This document shows positions 41,803-51,271 of a stretch of DNA of 64,000 nucleotides, piece by piece (the stretch's first letter is position 1; each line of letters begins with the position of its first letter). This DNA comes from Lachnoclostridium phytofermentans ISDg (lineage in GTDB: Bacteria > Bacillota > Clostridia > Lachnospirales > Lachnospiraceae): NCBI RefSeq assembly GCF_000018685.1, contig NC_010001.1, forward strand, positions 2,744,001-2,808,000. The letters run 5' to 3'. The notes below the pieces were generated by a model. The model had not been told where the DNA came from. It saw only the letters and a list, made by a program, of their open reading frames with translations, and made no database searches. Both the position numbers and the translations under genes were made by a program.

Positions 41803-43524
41803 TTATGCTAACTTCATCAATGCATCCGTTAAGGATTTCAATTGTTCGTTTGCATCCTCATTACTGGTACCCTTTACGCCAATATAGAATTTGATTTTTG
41901 GTTCTGTACCAGAAGGACGTACACAAACCCATGCATCATTATCTAATTCGAAATATAATACATTTGACTTAGGTAAACCAGTCTTTGAAACTTCATTAGT
42001 TTCAAGGTTGATCACTTTATCCATTTCATAATCGCGGAAGGAAACTACTTTGTAATCTCCAAGTTGTTTAGGTGGATTTTGACGGAAGCTTTCCATCATT
42101 TCCTTAATCTTTTCTGCACCTTCCACGCCTTTTAAGGTCATTGTCTCGAGACCTTCACGGAAATAGCCATATTTCTCATAGATATTAAGCATCTGATCCC
42201 AAAGAGTAAGCCCCTTTGTACTATAATAAGCTGCTGCTTCACAAAGTGCCATAACAGCAACAATTGCATCCTTGTCTCTTGCATGAGTTCCGATGAGACA
42301 GCCATAGCTTTCTTCAAATCCAAACTCATAAGTTCCTTTTCCGGTTTCTTCAAACAATTTAATCTGCTCTCCGATATACTTAAATCCGGTAAGTACTTCG
42401 ATTAACTGAATATTGTACTCCTGTGCTATTTTATCAGCCATATTGGTGGAAACAATAGTTTTTATAAGAGCACCGTCTTTCGCTATTGTGCCATTTTCTT
42501 TTCTTTGACTTAATAAATACTCACAGATTAACATTCCAGACATATTACCAGTAAAGGAAATATAATCTCCTGTTTTGGAATCCTTTGCGTAAACACCAAG
42601 ACGATCCGCATCTGGATCCGTTGCTAATACTAAATCCGCATCCACTTTTTTCGCTAAATCTAGAGCAAGTCTAAATGCCTTAGGGTCTTCTGGATTCGGA
42701 TATCCAACGGTACTGAAGTTACCGTCTGGAAGTTCTTGTTCTGGTACAACATAAACATTCTCAAATCCTAGTTCACTAAGAACACGGCGTGCTGGTATAT
42801 TTCCGGTACCATGAAGTGGAGTGTAGACAATTTTTATGTCCCCTCCGACTTTCTTAATTACATCAGGATGAATTACCTGTTTCTTTAATTCTGTAATATA
42901 TAAATCATCGATTTCTTTTCCAATTGTGTGATAAAGACCTGCTGCAATCGCATCCTCTTTATTCATTGTTTTTACTGTATTAAAATCTGTTACATTATTT
43001 ACTTCATTGATGATTTGCTCATCTTTTGGATAAGTAATCTGAGCGCCATCTTCCCAGTAAACCTTGTAACCATTGTATTCTGGCGGATTATGACTTGCTG
43101 TAATAACAATACCAGAGATACAGTTTAGCGTACGAAGCGCAAAGGATAGCTCAGGTGTCGGACGTAGGGATTCAAAACGATATGCTTTGATTCCATTCGC
43201 ACATAAGCAAAGTGCAACTTCTTCACTAAATTCTATGGACATATTTCTGGAATCGTATGCAATTGCTACACCACGATCTTCTCCATGCTCTTTCTTAATA
43301 AAATTAGCAAGTCCCTGTGTTGCTTTACGAACAGTATATAAATTCATACGATTTGTACCGGCTCCAATAATACCACGTAAGCCTCCGGTACCAAATTCTA
43401 AGCTCTTATAGAAACGATCTTTAATTTCAATATCGTTACCCTCTAAACTCTTTAATTCAGTTTTTGTTTTCTCATCAAAGTACGCATCTTCACACCAAAA
43501 ACGGTAGGTATCCAAATAATTCAT
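41803..43524 (-). CDS. Phosphoglucomutase/phosphomannomutase (alpha-D-phosphohexomutase)
   Basis: This 573-aa enzyme interconverts hexose-1- and hexose-6-phosphates. Visible sites are the phosphoserine loop TAS144HNP, Mg-binding D303-P-D305-A-D307-R, the sugar loop GFEESYG and the phosphate loop RPSGTEPK. Length matches the PgcA-type group (550-580 aa). As the last gene of the mannan block it can turn mannose-1-phosphate released by the GH130 enzyme into mannose-6-phosphate, as the partner enzyme does in Roseburia; the same enzyme may serve glucose metabolism. It is separated from the epimerase gene by 530 bp of structured spacer, so it may have its own promoter. Confidence 0.93.
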   Translation of the reverse strand: MNYLDTYRFWCEDAYFDEKTKTELKSLEGNDIEIKDRFYKSLEFGTGGLRGIIGAGTNRMNLYTVRKATQGLANFIKKEHGEDRGVAIAYDSRNMSIEFSEEVALCLCANGIKAYRFESLRPTPELSFALRTLNCISGIVITASHNPPEYNGYKVYWEDGAQITYPKDEQIINEVNNVTDFNTVKTMNKEDAIAAGLYHTIGKEIDDLYITELKKQVIHPDVIKKVGGDIKIVYTPLHGTGNIPARRVLSELGFENVYVVPEQELPDGNFSTVGYPNPEDPKAFRLALDLAKKVDADLVLATDPDADRLGVYAKDSKTGDYISFTGNMSGMLICEYLLSQRKENGTIAKDGALIKTIVSTNMADKIAQEYNIQLIEVLTGFKYIGEQIKLFEETGKGTYEFGFEESYGCLIGTHARDKDAIVAVMALCEAAAYYSTKGLTLWDQMLNIYEKYGYFREGLETMTLKGVEGAEKIKEMMESFRQNPPKQLGDYKVVSFRDYEMDKVINLETNEVSKTGLPKSNVLYFELDNDAWVCVRPSGTEPKIKFYIGVKGTSNEDANEQLKSLTDALMKLA

Positions 43525-44054
43525 AGTTAGCCTCCATGCTGCGACTATCTTTTAGGAGCAGCTAATGGCTCAAGTTTGGCGCAGCGCAAACTTGTCGAGT
43601 GAAAGATTGAAAATCTATCACTCTCCCTCCATACCTGCGCATGTTTTTTGCGCATAGCAAGTTTGTGGCGCAGACACAAACCTGCTGGTTAAATGCATTG
43701 CATTCAACCTGCAAAGTGTGAAATGGATTTTTTCACACTTGAAATCATGCCTTCTCAGTAGGCTGTATGAAGCTTTAGATTTTCTTAGGTAGCGTCTTTT
43801 GACGCCATAGAAATTTTCTTCACACTTCTAACTTACGAAGCAGGTGCGTAATGAAAGCATAAGATTTCTTGTGCTTTAAGAGACTAATCTTTCGCATTAC
43901 CTATAGCACCTTTTTTACCATACTATACTAACACAGATTACTTCCTCAATTCAAGGTTGTTCTTAATTAAATTACAACGTTTTTCCACATACTTCAGCAC
44001 AAAGCCACGTCTACTGTTCCTGCACATGTAATTAGCGCATATGAAAATAAAATC
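43525..44054. other. 530-bp spacer dense in inverted repeats
   Basis: No protein gene is visible. Several stems occur: CAAGTTTG / CAAACTTG near 43573-43598, GCGCATG / TGCGC near 43637-43657, AAGTGTGAAA / TTTTCACACTT near 43716-43742, GCGTC / GACGC near 43795-43806 and a longer GGTGC-AATG / CATT-CACC pairing near 43852-43912. The GC content is higher than in the flanks. It may be a long leader RNA of the mutase gene, a small RNA or a nest of repetitive elements. Confidence 0.5.
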
Positions 44055-45236
44055 TTAAATTTCTCTTCTTAAGATTTCAAAGCACATTCTACCATTGTGG
44101 TAAGGACACTTCCATGGTTCCACGATTGGCTTTTTATTAAATGGCTTACCCTCTTTATCCACTTCCCAAAACCACTCAGAACCTGTTCTTTTGTCATGGA
44201 CGTTCTCTAAGATAAACTGGAAGATATCCGTCGCTGCCTCATAATATCTAGTTTCGTTTCGATCATTCTCATAACCATTTAAAAATCCAACCACTGCTTC
44301 TGCTTGTACCCACCATATTCTTGATGTATTTACCTTACCTTTTTCGCTTTCATTTAATAAGGAATGATCTTGATAAGCTGTCTGATAGATCTGATTCGTT
44401 AAGTCCTTCGTAATTGGTTTTAATAAATAATCATATTTCGGTTCCTTTAAGACATCAAGACCACGATCGATAAGCCATGCAGCTTCAATGTCATGTCCAT
44501 ACGAATGTAAATCGAGTATACTGTTCATATACACATCAAAAAATACTTCCTGTCGGTGCAAGTTGGGATTATAAACTTTAATTTGGATGATATCTAGCAT
44601 CCTCATTAATCGTTCTTTGATTTCCATATCCCCAGTAACACGATAATATTCGGTATAAGCTTCGAAAACATGCAGTAATGTATTCATTGTTTTATGAGCA
44701 ATCACACCATTTTCAGAAAGCAACTCATTGTCAATTGGTAAAAAGTCTCGATCAAAGGCTTCTAAATATCCAAACGAATCCGTACATTTCTTTTCCATTA
44801 TTCCTATAATTGATTTAGCCAGATTGATTGCTTCCTCATCCTTGGTTGCAAAATAGTAAGAAGATAGCGCATAGACTGCAAAGGCTTGGTTATAGGTATG
44901 TTTCGTTGTATCATAGGTACTTCCATCATAGTTTAAGGACCAATAGATACCACCATAAGTTTGATCGTAGCAATGATTCTTTAAAAACTCATAAGCATGC
45001 TTTGCGTAGGATAATAAACCCTCTTCTCCAAGCGTAAGATAAGCATTCGAATAAAACCACAAAATTCGACTATTTAAGATACATCCTTTTACTGCTTTTT
45101 TATCTAATTGTAAGTCGTAATCGAGATACCCGTAAAATCCACCATTCTCTTCGTCTTTTAATTTATTCCAAAAAGGAATAACTACTTCTGACAGATGAGC
45201 TTTCGCAAGCTCTTTCATTTGTTTGTAATTACCCAT
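44055..45236 (-). CDS. AGE-family epimerase, probable cellobiose/mannobiose 2-epimerase
   Basis: This 393-aa protein has the (alpha/alpha)6 barrel of the N-acylglucosamine-2-epimerase / cellobiose-2-epimerase group. Conserved active-site pieces are SRILWFY (56-62), H113 in KHTYNQAFA, H189 in NTLLHVFEAY, H248 in SYGHDIEAAWL and the late PYHNGRMCFE; two of the histidines serve as acid/base. It likely converts mannobiose into mannosyl-glucose for phosphorolysis, as in Ruminococcus albus and Roseburia mannan pathways. Its position beside GH130 and a phosphohexomutase supports this over sialic-acid metabolism. ATG 45236 follows GAGGTGG. Confidence 0.88.
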   Translation of the reverse strand: MGNYKQMKELAKAHLSEVVIPFWNKLKDEENGGFYGYLDYDLQLDKKAVKGCILNSRILWFYSNAYLTLGEEGLLSYAKHAYEFLKNHCYDQTYGGIYWSLNYDGSTYDTTKHTYNQAFAVYALSSYYFATKDEEAINLAKSIIGIMEKKCTDSFGYLEAFDRDFLPIDNELLSENGVIAHKTMNTLLHVFEAYTEYYRVTGDMEIKERLMRMLDIIQIKVYNPNLHRQEVFFDVYMNSILDLHSYGHDIEAAWLIDRGLDVLKEPKYDYLLKPITKDLTNQIYQTAYQDHSLLNESEKGKVNTSRIWWVQAEAVVGFLNGYENDRNETRYYEAATDIFQFILENVHDKRTGSEWFWEVDKEGKPFNKKPIVEPWKCPYHNGRMCFEILRREI

Positions 45237-45401
45237 GTATTCCACCTCGAAAAATTATTTCTTATGATAAAAGCATAATAACATTATTTATAGACAGCTC
45301 TTGTCATTACACTAAATATCCAATGATAGAAAAATTATGCGATAACATATAAAGTGATAAATTATTATTAGGCGAAAATATACCATCTTTTAATCGTAAC
45401 A

Positions 45402-45467
45402 TTAGGGATGCAAAAATAGCTTGCACCCCTAATTATGGCTGGAAAGTCTTATTAATATAGACTTTCC
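45402..45467 (-). terminator. Two hairpins after the esterase gene
   Basis: TTAGGGATGCAA pairs with TTGCACCCCTAA (45402-45432, one mismatch) and GGAAAGTCT with AGACTTTCC (45441-45467). They lie between the esterase and epimerase genes and could end or reduce the long upstream transcript. T runs are weak. Confidence 0.6.
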
Positions 45468-45492
45468 ATGAAAGACTCCCCCTAGCGCCTTT

Positions 45493-46620
45493 CTAAGAAG
45501 TTATCACAGAAGCTAGGTAAAATTCACTTTTCTGTCTCTTATCAGTTTCTATGATGGTAATTATTAAGGTATGTTTCTTTTTCTCATTTGAAACTAGTAT
45601 ATTTTGTAAATATATACAATCTCCCCAATTTTCTTTAAAGTTTGCATCTAATAGGATTGCATTTTCATCCTGCCCATCTAAAACAGCTTTCGCAATCGGA
45701 GTAGGTTTATGAATCGTTTTTCGGTATTGAACCGCTAAAGTCTTACATTCAAACTCTAATTCAATGGAGTCTCCTAACTTTGTGGCAATGTATCCACCTT
45801 TAAAGATATCTGTAATCCCATCTTGTTCTTCTCCATCTTTAAGAAAACCCTTTAATAATGGTGTTAACTCTGAATTCTTATAACGAACAACCCCCTCAAA
45901 GCGGTTTGGCGTAATTGGATCTGGTAAATTTGTCTCTATGATCCTATCCTTACTAGTATTAGTATGATCAATCGTTTCAAGGGCTTTTGTAATAACATAG
46001 GCAACTAGTTCATGACCAGAATCGTTTGGATGCAAGTTATCCGGAGTAATCTCTTCTATAACTAGTGTTCCTCTTTGTAGCTCTTCAAAGATACTATCCT
46101 TCATACATACCATTGGAACCTGATAATGATATCCGACTTTACTATGTACCCGTTCCGCATTATTCCCTGTATCGTATTGAACGTTATGAACCAAGAAAAG
46201 TGCAGGTGAGTTTTTCGCAGATAGAATAGTCCGTATTAAACCCTCATAAGTTTCCATGAACAAATCGTTATCCTCATCATTCACGCTAAATTCTACAAAT
46301 ATTACGTCTGGAGCTTTTGATAATAAATCGGACTTTACTCTTGCTACTCCAAACTGAGAAGTCGTAGCACCAATTCCCGCATTTACGTAGATTAGATTCT
46401 CATTTTGAAAATAAGTTTTCCACCAATCAAAAACTCGGTAAGCATAACATGTAAAAGGAGCACTGGATAGGGAACCTTGTGTAATTGACCCACCAATAAA
46501 ACCAATTGTTAGTGGTTCCTTTTTTCTTGCTCTTTCCATAACATTATGAAATCTGTCTAGATTTCCTAACGATATAACTCCCCGTTTCGCCATACTTATT
46601 TTATCCATAGATGCCCTCAT
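45493..46620 (-). CDS. SGNH-hydrolase, probable mannan/glucomannan acetyl esterase
   Basis: This 375-aa protein has an SGNH fold (about 35-215): nucleophile S45 in GGSITQG, Gly in NAGIGATTS, N114 in FSVND and the D194-x-x-H197 pair in DNLHPND. The C-terminal part (about 225-375) looks like a beta-sandwich, as in the two-domain CE17 mannan esterases. No signal peptide is visible, so it would strip acetyl groups from imported oligosaccharides in the cytoplasm. The ATG at 46620 overlaps the GH130 stop by 4 nt (ATGA); the ATG at 46608 has GAGGG five bases upstream and may be the true start. The CE17 assignment is from architecture and context. Confidence 0.8.
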   Translation of the reverse strand: MRASMDKISMAKRGVISLGNLDRFHNVMERARKKEPLTIGFIGGSITQGSLSSAPFTCYAYRVFDWWKTYFQNENLIYVNAGIGATTSQFGVARVKSDLLSKAPDVIFVEFSVNDEDNDLFMETYEGLIRTILSAKNSPALFLVHNVQYDTGNNAERVHSKVGYHYQVPMVCMKDSIFEELQRGTLVIEEITPDNLHPNDSGHELVAYVITKALETIDHTNTSKDRIIETNLPDPITPNRFEGVVRYKNSELTPLLKGFLKDGEEQDGITDIFKGGYIATKLGDSIELEFECKTLAVQYRKTIHKPTPIAKAVLDGQDENAILLDANFKENWGDCIYLQNILVSNEKKKHTLIITIIETDKRQKSEFYLASVITS

Positions 46621-47639
46621 AGAATACCGATAGTATTGTCATCACCATTTGCAACATGGTTTTCTATAATATATGTAACGATTTCATCAACTGTAGTAAA
46701 AGCTAATCCTACATAACTGTCTGCTGCTCCATAGTAGATTGCAATCTTGCCACTGGCAGCATCCGTTAATGCTGCACATGGGAAGACTACATTAGCAACA
46801 AATCCTTTTTCTTCATAATCCATCTCTGGCGTTAAAATAAAGTTGCCGGAACGGTATTTTACGATGGATGGGTTATCAATATCTAAGATTGCAGCGCCCA
46901 TGCTATATACATAGCCATTGCAAGTACCGATAACGCCATGATAGAACAACAACCATCCTTCACTAGTTTCAATTGGAGCAGCTCCTCCACCTATCTTTAA
47001 GGATTGCCACCATTGATTGTAACCTCTAGTCATAACATGTCTGTGCTTACCCCAATATACTAAATCAGGACTTTCACTTACAAAGACATCACCGAATGGC
47101 GTATGTCCGCTATCGCTAGGTCTTGATAACAATACAAAGTTGCCATTAATCTTTCTAGGGAACATGACTCCATTTCTGTTAAATGGTATAAATGGATTCT
47201 CTAATCGAATAAATGTTTTAAAGTCATTTGTTTTTGCTAAGCCTAATGCCGCACCATAAAAATCGGTACACCAAATAATGTAATAAGTATCTTCTACTTT
47301 AATCAATCTTGGATCATAAGCATAACGAGGCATATAAGATTCGCCTTTTTCATTAACAAAAGCAATCTTTTCTTTTTCGTAGGTCCAATGAATCGCATCT
47401 TTACTGTATCCTAAATAAAGTTGCGGAACTCCATTGATTTGTTCACCACGGAATACACCAATAAATTCACCCTGGTAAGGAATCACTGCACTGTTAAAAA
47501 TACGCGCTACTCCAGGAAGTGGATTCCTTCGGATGATTGGATTTTCAGAATATCTCCAAACAGGGCCTGGACAATCGGTAGGCTTCTCCTGCCAAGGGAT
47601 ATTTGGAAGATTCTCGGTATACATTGTAACTTGACTCAT
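46617..47639 (-). CDS. GH130 beta-1,4-mannooligosaccharide phosphorylase
   Basis: This 340-aa five-bladed propeller belongs to GH130. The start pattern NLPNIPWQEKP and VWRYSENPII, the length, and catalytic D109 in YAYDPRL fit subfamily 2 (mannooligosaccharide phosphorylase) better than the longer mannosylglucose phosphorylases of subfamily 1. It releases alpha-mannose-1-phosphate from the non-reducing end using phosphate. It lies in the operon between the oligosaccharide-binding protein and the esterase and has a normal ribosome site (AAAGGAG). Exact chain-length preference cannot be read from sequence. Confidence 0.9.
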   Translation of the reverse strand: MSQVTMYTENLPNIPWQEKPTDCPGPVWRYSENPIIRRNPLPGVARIFNSAVIPYQGEFIGVFRGEQINGVPQLYLGYSKDAIHWTYEKEKIAFVNEKGESYMPRYAYDPRLIKVEDTYYIIWCTDFYGAALGLAKTNDFKTFIRLENPFIPFNRNGVMFPRKINGNFVLLSRPSDSGHTPFGDVFVSESPDLVYWGKHRHVMTRGYNQWWQSLKIGGGAAPIETSEGWLLFYHGVIGTCNGYVYSMGAAILDIDNPSIVKYRSGNFILTPEMDYEEKGFVANVVFPCAALTDAASGKIAIYYGAADSYVGLAFTTVDEIVTYIIENHVANGDDNTIGIL

Positions 47640-47677
47640 AGTATCATTCTCCTTTGGTCGTATCTTGCTATTTTAAA

Positions 47678-47725
47678 ATGAGCTGTCACAAAACTTAGTT
47701 AAAACACATTTCGCAACAGCTCATT
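47678..47725 (-). terminator. Intercistronic hairpin after the binding-protein gene
   Basis: AATGAGCTGT pairs perfectly with ACAGCTCATT over a 28-nt loop, with TTTT following on the minus strand. It could raise binding protein over downstream enzymes. Confidence 0.65.
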
Positions 47726-47740
47726 ATTTACTATTGCAGT

Positions 47741-49189
47741 TTATTTAAAATATTGATCCAGTGCTTCTTGCACTATGTTCTTTGTCTCTTCTGCATATTG
47801 AGCAGCCGTCTTCTCTCCATTCATAATCGGTACCATGGAGAAGTTATCGCCAAGACCTAGATTGCCCCACATATCAAATTGCTCTCTCTTACCCATCATC
47901 TCTAAGTAATTATAGTTTCTTTCTGTCATCATCATGTTCTGGAACCATTCTACATCGTCACGAAGTTCTGTATCACCCTGATACCAGTTGGTCCAATCAT
48001 AAAATACATTGTAAACTAACTCAGGATCTTCAACACCATTTGGTATAAAGTAGTAGTTACCAGCAGTCTTCATCATCTTATTGTCTTCATAGCTTCCACT
48101 AGGACCAGTTGGCCATGGAACACACGCGATTTCAAAACCAACATCAGGTGAGATACCAAACTCTTTGAAAATCCAAGCTGCACCGGTGAAGAAACAACTC
48201 TTTTGCTGTGCATAAAGTTGGTTATTGACATTCCAATCATCTTGATTCCAAGGTGCTGCGGTATGATCTTCATTGTACATCTTATAGATAAAATCCATTG
48301 CTTCAATAGTTGCTGGGGAACTTAATGTTTCTTTAGCACCACTTGCAATTGATGTACCATTTGACATACATAAGTTCTCTAAAAGGACAGTCCACCATCC
48401 AGAATAACCGTAAATGTCGGTAGAACCATCGCCATTTGTATCCTTTGTTGTAGCAATTAAGTACTCTCTAAATTTGTCCCAAGTCCACTCTCCTCTGTCA
48501 TAAAGATCCTGTGGATTCACTAGACCAGCCTGTTTAATCATATCGAGGTTAAAGGACAATGGATTACCACCAAGCTGACTTGTCTTGGCAACAGGTCTAA
48601 ATAAGTAATTATTATCAATTCCTTTAAAAGAAAGATAACTCATAACAGTTTGATCCTTGAAGACATCACTATCTGACGCTGCAAACTTAGAAATATCCAT
48701 AGCATATCCGCTTAACGCTGCTGGTGCACCAAACTGAAGATCTGTTTCGTAAATATCTACGTCTGGTTTACCGGACATAATAGAAGTATTAATACTTTCG
48801 ATAATACCATTCCAAGTAAGGTTAACAAAACGGAACTCTACGTTGTATTTTTTTTCGATGGCTCTCATGTTATCTAATTGCATCTGAGCTAATTCAACAT
48901 CTGTAACTTCCGGGTTATCTTCAATTGTATTATGATCCGATGTATAGTAATGTTCATACCAAGTTCCTACTTTTATAATTCTCTTCCCATCAGCGGTATA
49001 TTCCGCACGGCCTGATCCAGATGGTTTCACAGTTGGTGTATTATCTGGAAGCTTAGTTGCTTCAGCTGTAGGTGTTGAAGTCTTATCGGAATCACTTGGT
49101 TTATCTGTATTTTTATTGCATCCAGCAATAGAGAACATCATGGCAACGGTTAAGCCAAGAGCTAAGATTTTATTCATTCTTTTCTTCAT
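47741..49189 (-). CDS. Oligosaccharide-binding lipoprotein of a CUT1 ABC transporter
   Basis: This 482-aa lipoprotein has a signal peptide with lipobox SIAGC (Cys24), a Thr/Pro-rich linker (about 25-60) and a family-1 solute-binding fold. Trp- and Tyr-rich patches (GYSGWWTVLLENL, YDWTNWYQGD) suit stacking against sugars. It probably captures mannooligosaccharides for the permeases at 51272-53195. The ATG at 49189 follows GGAGGG. No ATPase is encoded nearby; a shared MsmK-type ATPase elsewhere must energise the transporter. Confidence 0.88.
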   Translation of the reverse strand: MKKRMNKILALGLTVAMMFSIAGCNKNTDKPSDSDKTSTPTAEATKLPDNTPTVKPSGSGRAEYTADGKRIIKVGTWYEHYYTSDHNTIEDNPEVTDVELAQMQLDNMRAIEKKYNVEFRFVNLTWNGIIESINTSIMSGKPDVDIYETDLQFGAPAALSGYAMDISKFAASDSDVFKDQTVMSYLSFKGIDNNYLFRPVAKTSQLGGNPLSFNLDMIKQAGLVNPQDLYDRGEWTWDKFREYLIATTKDTNGDGSTDIYGYSGWWTVLLENLCMSNGTSIASGAKETLSSPATIEAMDFIYKMYNEDHTAAPWNQDDWNVNNQLYAQQKSCFFTGAAWIFKEFGISPDVGFEIACVPWPTGPSGSYEDNKMMKTAGNYYFIPNGVEDPELVYNVFYDWTNWYQGDTELRDDVEWFQNMMMTERNYNYLEMMGKREQFDMWGNLGLGDNFSMVPIMNGEKTAAQYAEETKNIVQEALDQYFK

Positions 49190-49235
49190 ATTGAACCCTC
49201 CATCAATGTTTATATGGTTTTCGGTAGATAACTAC

Positions 49236-51134
49236 TTATTCCACAGGATAACCAATGGTTACACCGTAAACTTCCCAAGCCTGTTCTCCTTCTGCTTGTA
49301 ATTCTGCGAGGGAACCAGCAAAATCTTCTGTTCCAAGTGCTGTTACAATCTGATCATAAGTAATCTGGCACTTATTTCCTTCAGGATTCTTGGCAGCAGC
49401 ACCTTGTGCGATTCTAGTCCAACCATAGGAAGCTCCATTACCAGGATTTGCTATTAGCCAAACATTGCCCGCGGATTTGTAACTAATTGTTACGATGCAA
49501 CCTGGTTTTAACAGAGAAGCATCAAAGGTTCCTCCGTTAGTGGTTGTAGTAACACCAGCTTGCGACCATCCATCCGCTTTTACTGCAAAACCATCAATTG
49601 CAACTTCATCTTTAACCTTTACCATAGTATGAGCGAATTCACCAATCGTTACACTATATACTTCCCATGCTTGATCCCCTTCACATTGAAGTTTACCTAA
49701 AGTACTAGCAAAATCTTCGGTTCCTAGCGCTTCTACAATCTGTTCGTAAGTAATTTGGCATTTATTATTCTCATCATTTTTTGCTGCTGCTCCTTGTGCG
49801 ATTCTGGTCCAGGCATAAGGTGCACCAGTACCTGGTACTGCTACTAACCAAACATCACCATCGGATTTATAATTAATAGTAACAACAGAACCTGGCTTTA
49901 ATAAAGAAGCATCAAAATTTCCTCCATCTAAAGTTGTAATAACACCATCCTGAGACCATCCATCCGCTTTTACTGCAAAGCCTTCAATCGAGGCATCATT
50001 CATCGTTGCAGGAAGTTGTTTTGCTTCATAACCAATCGTAACTGATTTAATTGACCATGCAGCATCTCCTTCACCCTGTAATACTGCAAGAGTACTTGCA
50101 AAATCTTCGGTTCCTAGGGCTTCCACGATTTGATCATATGTAATCTGACATGTTGAATTACTATCATTCTTAACTGCTGTCTGCTGCTGAATTCTAGTCC
50201 AACCATAAGGTGCACCTTCTCCCGGAACTGCTACTAACCAAACGCTACCTTCCGAGGTATAGTTAATGGTAAGAATACAACCTGGCTTAATTAAGGATGC
50301 ATCAAAAGTTCCTTTATTTGATGTAGTATTAACACCGTTTTGATTCCAAGCATCACCACTTACATTAAAACCTTCAATTTCAACAGTATCTTTTACTTTT
50401 GTTAAGTTCGACCAATCTGACTCACCGAATCCGTCTGGCTTATCAAAGGAAACTGTAGTATCTACTGCCATTGCATTACCACTAGCATCACGGATTACGA
50501 TATTATCTATATATAGATCTGCAGCACCAAAGCCCTGATCTTTTCCATTATCGGTTTCTTTTGTAAGGATGAAGAAGTTTTTAGCACCAGCTACAAAATA
50601 CTGTGCCTCATTATCTAAAGTGCCAACTGCCTTATTTGGATTCTTTGTCTCAAGATAAACGGACCAAGGATCTTTGGATTCTTTTCTATCTGTTCCGCTA
50701 TATGCATAGATAAACCCTGATACAGCACGGAATTTTCCATCCTTATAAGCAACGGTTACATCCATTTCTATCGAACGTACGTCTGCTACTCTACTCCTAA
50801 GTAAACTTGAAGTATCAATTGCTATGTAAGGAACTTTATCCTCTTGTATCTCCACCTTAAGTTGTTTGGAACCATTGAAATCGACAACGGATAATATCGA
50901 CTTATCTGCATTACCAGGAGATGTATTTAATTCAATAAATCCATAATTCCCATCTTCAAAATCAATACCCACAAAAGATTCTTTCACTGGTGCAGTAGTT
51001 GGTGCTACTGTAGCAGTAGGTGCTACGGTTACTTGATCACCATCTGTAGACTTATCTCCTTTTTTGCAAGCAGAGATGGAGAAAATCATAACGAATACCA
51101 GAAAAATAGCTAAAAATCTTTTCTTCTTAAACAT
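49236..51134 (-). CDS. Lipoprotein with jelly-roll-like domain and three 130-residue repeats
   Basis: This 632-aa lipoprotein has a signal peptide and lipobox SISAC (Cys23), then a Thr/Pro linker. A jelly-roll-like domain (about 53-225) with FEDGNYGF and a D-N-I-x-I end, as in carbohydrate-binding modules, comes next. Three tandem repeats begin at residues 254, 384 and 514, exactly 130 apart without gaps. Each repeat holds G-W/W-N-Q-x-G-V, FDASL-KPG, a V-W-L-(V/I)-A core and Y-(G/A)-W-T-R-I. Aromatic residues are kept, suggesting glycan binding. The ATG at 51134 is set by AGGAGGAG. It sits between permease and binding-protein genes, so it may hold mannan chains at the cell surface. Confidence 0.75.
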   Translation of the reverse strand: MFKKKRFLAIFLVFVMIFSISACKKGDKSTDGDQVTVAPTATVAPTTAPVKESFVGIDFEDGNYGFIELNTSPGNADKSILSVVDFNGSKQLKVEIQEDKVPYIAIDTSSLLRSRVADVRSIEMDVTVAYKDGKFRAVSGFIYAYSGTDRKESKDPWSVYLETKNPNKAVGTLDNEAQYFVAGAKNFFILTKETDNGKDQGFGAADLYIDNIVIRDASGNAMAVDTTVSFDKPDGFGESDWSNLTKVKDTVEIEGFNVSGDAWNQNGVNTTSNKGTFDASLIKPGCILTINYTSEGSVWLVAVPGEGAPYGWTRIQQQTAVKNDSNSTCQITYDQIVEALGTEDFASTLAVLQGEGDAAWSIKSVTIGYEAKQLPATMNDASIEGFAVKADGWSQDGVITTLDGGNFDASLLKPGSVVTINYKSDGDVWLVAVPGTGAPYAWTRIAQGAAAKNDENNKCQITYEQIVEALGTEDFASTLGKLQCEGDQAWEVYSVTIGEFAHTMVKVKDEVAIDGFAVKADGWSQAGVTTTTNGGTFDASLLKPGCIVTISYKSAGNVWLIANPGNGASYGWTRIAQGAAAKNPEGNKCQITYDQIVTALGTEDFAGSLAELQAEGEQAWEVYGVTIGYPVE

Positions 51135-51271
51135 ACTACTCCTCCTTATACTATAGATCATTTTCTCACGGTAAATCTTGTTACTGTAAGAATCCATAAA
51201 CTGATATAAGCCATCCCTCTGCGGATTATACCAAAACACAATCAACCCCTCTCTTCTTTTTATACAAACGG

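Noticed and set aside
42138..42353. 71-codon frame inside the phosphohexomutase gene
   Set aside because: It is an out-of-frame shadow of a well-conserved enzyme.
43525..44054. Structured spacer considered as a known riboswitch
   Set aside because: I could not match the stems to any riboswitch class I know, and no ligand logic fits better than simple repeats, so no class is claimed.
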